Assembly (NCBI RefSeq): GCF_003590945.1 | Contig: NZ_QYUK01000016.1 | Span: 372,001 to 436,000, forward strand | Direction: 5' to 3' | Length of the DNA stretch: 64,000 bases | DNA from: Oleomonas cavernae | Lineage (GTDB): Bacteria > Pseudomonadota > Alphaproteobacteria > Zavarziniales > Zavarziniaceae | Part shown: in pieces, positions 61,581 to 64,000 of the stretch | Layout: every line of letters starts with the position of its first letter | Numbering within the stretch: the stretch's first letter is position 1 | The notes under the pieces: model-generated | What the model was told of the DNA's origin: nothing | Databases searched by the model: none | The model's input: the letters and a program-made list of their open reading frames with translations, nothing else | Translations under genes and position numbers: made by a program

Positions 61581-64000
61581 TCATTGTCTCGGCGATAGAC
61601 TGTCTGCCTGCCGCCAAGCGATGCACAGTTCAAGATAAGCGCGCGCATCGGCGCTCAGCCTCAAGACACCGGCCAATCTCGCGAGCTCCAATGTGCTGTC
61701 GGCGGCGGCGTCGATCCGCGCGGCATACTGGTCGTAGAGGGCAGCGATTTCGCTGCGCGAAATCTCCCGCAGAAGACGTTCGGTCCCAGCATTGAAGGGC
61801 AGTCGTCGTGCGTAACTTCCAGAGACCCAAGCGAAGGCCGTGCCGAATTCGTCGTGCTGTTCGACGTTGCCGAGGTTGGCGAGCACCCGAGCCTGAATCC
61901 GCTGCCCGGTGCGCTGCCAGCCGTGGGCCTGGGCGATCCGGCGGGCCAGCACGGCCAGGGGCATCGGGCCCGAGCCTGCAAGGGTCTCTACGATCATTTG
62001 GCGCAGAATGAGATCGTAGCTTTCGTCATAGAAGCGATCCGGGTCCAATTGCAAACCGGCGAAAGGTGCGGACGCTAAATCGTTGCCATGCCCCGCATCG
62101 CTTAAGCCGTCTTCGATGGCGATCGGCGCAGCTTCATGGCCGGCTGCCGTGGCTTCATCGGTGGAAGGCGCCGCATCGAATTCCTCAGAGACTGACTCCG
62201 AGATCCTATCGTCCGGGAGGACTTCCGCCGTTTCCTGCAGCGTACAGGCCATCGCCAATTCCCGCGCGTCCCTATCCTTCGCCAAGAGATCGCGGAGGGC
62301 TAGGTCGATCCGGTCAGCCACGATCCCACCGCTGCGGAACCAGTCCGTCGACCAGATGCGCAGGATGGTCCAGCCCAGGCGTTCAAGAACGGCTTGCCGG
62401 AGCTTGTCTCGGTCGCGGGCGGTAGCCGTGCGGTGGTACTGAGCGCCATCGCATTCAATACCGGCGAGCCAGCGGCCGGCGAAATCGGGATGGACGATAC
62501 CCAGGTCGATGCGGAAGCCCGAAACACCGATCTGCGAGCGAACATCCCAGCCCCGGGCATGCAGGGCGGCGGCGACCGCCTCCTCGAAGGGGCTTTCAAC
62601 CGGGCCGAGCGATCCCCGATCCCGTGCCGGCAGCGCGACGGGGCCACGTTCGGCGAAGTCGAGGAAGGCTTTGAGGTCTGCGACCCCGCGCGCCGAAGTC
62701 CGGGAAAGATCGATCTGATCGGCGCGTATCGAGGTGAAGACGTGCAGTTCGCTGCGGGCACGGGTAACCGCCACGTTTAGCCGCTTCTCGCCGCCGTCCC
62801 CGTTTATCGCGCCGAAGTTCATGGGCAGCTTCCCGGCGAGATCCGGCCCGAAGGTAATCGAGAACAACATCACATCCCGCTCGTCGCCCTGGATGTTTTC
62901 GAGGTTCTTCACGATCAGCGGTTCTTCCCGGTCATCGGCGAAGAACCATTCAAATTCTGGCCGCTTGCGGCGTTCCTCGTCCAGCAGATCCAGGATCAGG
63001 CTCTGCTGCTGCGCGTTGAAAGTAATGACACCGAGAGTCGGTCGCTTCGCCTCCGGCAGCGCAAGCCAGACCGCCAGCCTTTCGACGATCATCACCACCG
63101 AAGCCTTGGCCTCCACCTCGTTCACACGCCCCTTGCCGCGGGCATAGATCCCGTCGACACGATGAAGCTTGACGGCACTTCCCGCCCCGTCGGCGGCCGG
63201 AAATGTAACCAGATTATTTCCATAGTAGAAATGGTTCGAAAAGGCGATCAGGGTTTCATCACGGCTACGGTAGTGCCAATTGAGCTGGCGTGTCGGCACA
63301 CCGGCGGCGGCAACCTCATCAAGGATCGACGGCATGTCCTTTTCGTATTCCGCGACGTCATCGCCATCATCATCCACCCGGCCGAAGAAATTGGTGGGTG
63401 GAAGCTGGCGCGGATCCCCGACCACGATGGCCTGACGACCTCGTGCAATGGCGCCAATGGCATCCCAGGTCGTGATCTGGGACGCCTCGTCGAAGATCAC
63501 GAGATCGAATTGCGACTGTCCGGGCGGCAGGTATTGAGCAACCGACAGAGGCGACATCAAGACACAGGGCGCCAGCGTACTGAAGCTGTTCGGCATCTGG
63601 CCGATCAGGGCCCGGATCGGCATCGACGGCCGCTGCAGCCCCAGTTGGTGACGCAAGGCGCCGAGTTCGGAGTTCCGGGGCACGGCATCCCGCGCTGGCA
63701 GATTGTGGGCGATCCGCCGCATCACTTCCTGCGGCGCAAGCGACGCCGCGGCCTCGTCGAGCTGGCGGAAGCGCGCGATCAGATCCTCGTGCGACCAATG
63801 GGCGAAGCCGCGGAGTTCCGGGCTCGCATCCATCGCCAGCGGCAGCCACCAAGCCATATAAGCCGCCTCGAATGCCTTGGCCGTATCGGCGATCGCCACG
63901 CCGGCCTCCAGCACCTCGATCACCGGGGCAAGGCCGGAAGCATCTGCGGCGCTACGGCTTTCCTGCCATTTGGTCCAGTCGGAGAAACGGCCACGCTCGG
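61581..64000 (-). CDS. Large SF1 helicase with Vsr-like nuclease and DUF3320 domains (N-terminal part beyond window)
   Basis: At least 806 aa; the frame stays open to the window edge, so the N-terminus (probably a DUF4011 region and the helicase Walker A) is missing. Visible are helicase motif II FDLVIFDEASQIT, motif III IVVGDPRQLPP, ENIQGDERDVMLFS and motif VI KRLNVAVTRARSELHVF. Then comes a restriction-endonuclease-like (MTES_1575/Vsr-type) domain, with VESPFEEAVAAALHARGW, GFRIDLGIVHPD and GIECDGAQYHR carrying the acidic catalytic residues. A DUF3320-like C-terminal domain (LILRQMIVETLAGSGPMPLA) follows. Such proteins are frequent in defence islands. A convergent remnant lies downstream. 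Confidence 0.9.
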   Translation of the reverse strand, partial: ERGRFSDWTKWQESRSAADASGLAPVIEVLEAGVAIADTAKAFEAAYMAWWLPLAMDASPELRGFAHWSHEDLIARFRQLDEAAASLAPQEVMRRIAHNLPARDAVPRNSELGALRHQLGLQRPSMPIRALIGQMPNSFSTLAPCVLMSPLSVAQYLPPGQSQFDLVIFDEASQITTWDAIGAIARGRQAIVVGDPRQLPPTNFFGRVDDDGDDVAEYEKDMPSILDEVAAAGVPTRQLNWHYRSRDETLIAFSNHFYYGNNLVTFPAADGAGSAVKLHRVDGIYARGKGRVNEVEAKASVVMIVERLAVWLALPEAKRPTLGVITFNAQQQSLILDLLDEERRKRPEFEWFFADDREEPLIVKNLENIQGDERDVMLFSITFGPDLAGKLPMNFGAINGDGGEKRLNVAVTRARSELHVFTSIRADQIDLSRTSARGVADLKAFLDFAERGPVALPARDRGSLGPVESPFEEAVAAALHARGWDVRSQIGVSGFRIDLGIVHPDFAGRWLAGIECDGAQYHRTATARDRDKLRQAVLERLGWTILRIWSTDWFRSGGIVADRIDLALRDLLAKDRDARELAMACTLQETAEVLPDDRISESVSEEFDAAPSTDEATAAGHEAAPIAIEDGLSDAGHGNDLASAPFAGLQLDPDRFYDESYDLILRQMIVETLAGSGPMPLAVLARRIAQAHGWQRTGQRIQARVLANLGNVEQHDEFGTAFAWVSGSYARRLPFNAGTERLLREISRSEIAALYDQYAARIDAAADSTLELARLAGVLRLSADARAYLELCIAWRQADSLSPRQ

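Overview
The window is high-GC DNA. Its left third carries a gene order typical of Alphaproteobacteria: ruvC-ruvA-ruvB-ybgC-tolQ-tolR-tolA-tolB-pal-cpoB-tilS-ftsH-folP-glmM on the minus strand, with a YebC-family gene upstream. A zapA / coiled-coil protein pair and a 6S-RNA-like element next to a 5-formyltetrahydrofolate cyclo-ligase gene fit the same group. A Rhodospirillales-like free-living species is my best guess, but the sequence alone does not fix the genus. No tRNA, rRNA or CRISPR array was recognised.

Layout. 0-15.7 kb: core genes for envelope constriction (Tol-Pal), Holliday-junction resolution, tRNA-Ile modification, membrane proteolysis and folate synthesis. 15.7-21 kb: 6S RNA candidate, YceI plus cytochrome b561, ZapA, a flavin monooxygenase, a methyltransferase and an SDR. 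21.4-33 kb: a plus-strand block of four glycosyltransferase genes (the last fused to a polysaccharide-deacetylase-like domain), then a complete Yej/Opp-type peptide importer (fused double ATPase, binding protein, two permeases). 33-38.7 kb: a patchwork with a histidine phosphatase, an AT-rich Sel1-like gene, an SRPBCC gene, a GST, a complete IS3-family element, an orphan IS end and a duplicated segment of about 52 bp. 54-61 kb: a binding protein, a GST, an AraC regulator divergent from a five-gene oxidoreductase / hydrolase / CPBP / SDR operon, and the tail of a decayed acyl-CoA-dehydrogenase-like gene. 61.6-64 kb: the C-terminal part of a very large helicase-nuclease of a type often found in defence islands.

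The most unusual part is 38.7-54.9 kb. It joins membrane-transporter scaffolds to regulatory domains. Two NCS2 permeases carry cytosolic tails resembling degenerate GHKL/RsbW ATPase domains and flank a beta-carbonic anhydrase. A HisM-like ABC permease is fused to a well-preserved RsbW-like ATPase domain. A binding-protein-permease fusion lies beside it with no ABC ATPase gene nearby. A HAMP-SpoIIE phosphatase and a STAS protein complete a possible partner-switching circuit. The same locus holds an ABC exporter homologue whose ATPase motifs are degraded, a cyclic-nucleotide-binding protein, and a haem/ferredoxin-type membrane cyclase with substitutions at key catalytic positions. My inference is that this is a sensory and signalling locus built from repurposed transporters.

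A caution: seven genes (ymdB-like, three glycosyltransferases, the ABC ATPase, its binding protein and the IS3 transposase) are each interrupted by what looks like one missing base in a G or C run of 4-6. Restoring that base gives a full-length family protein each time, usually with ATGA-type overlaps to its neighbours. Sequencing or assembly indels are the likeliest cause, so these are annotated as genes with suspected frameshift errors.
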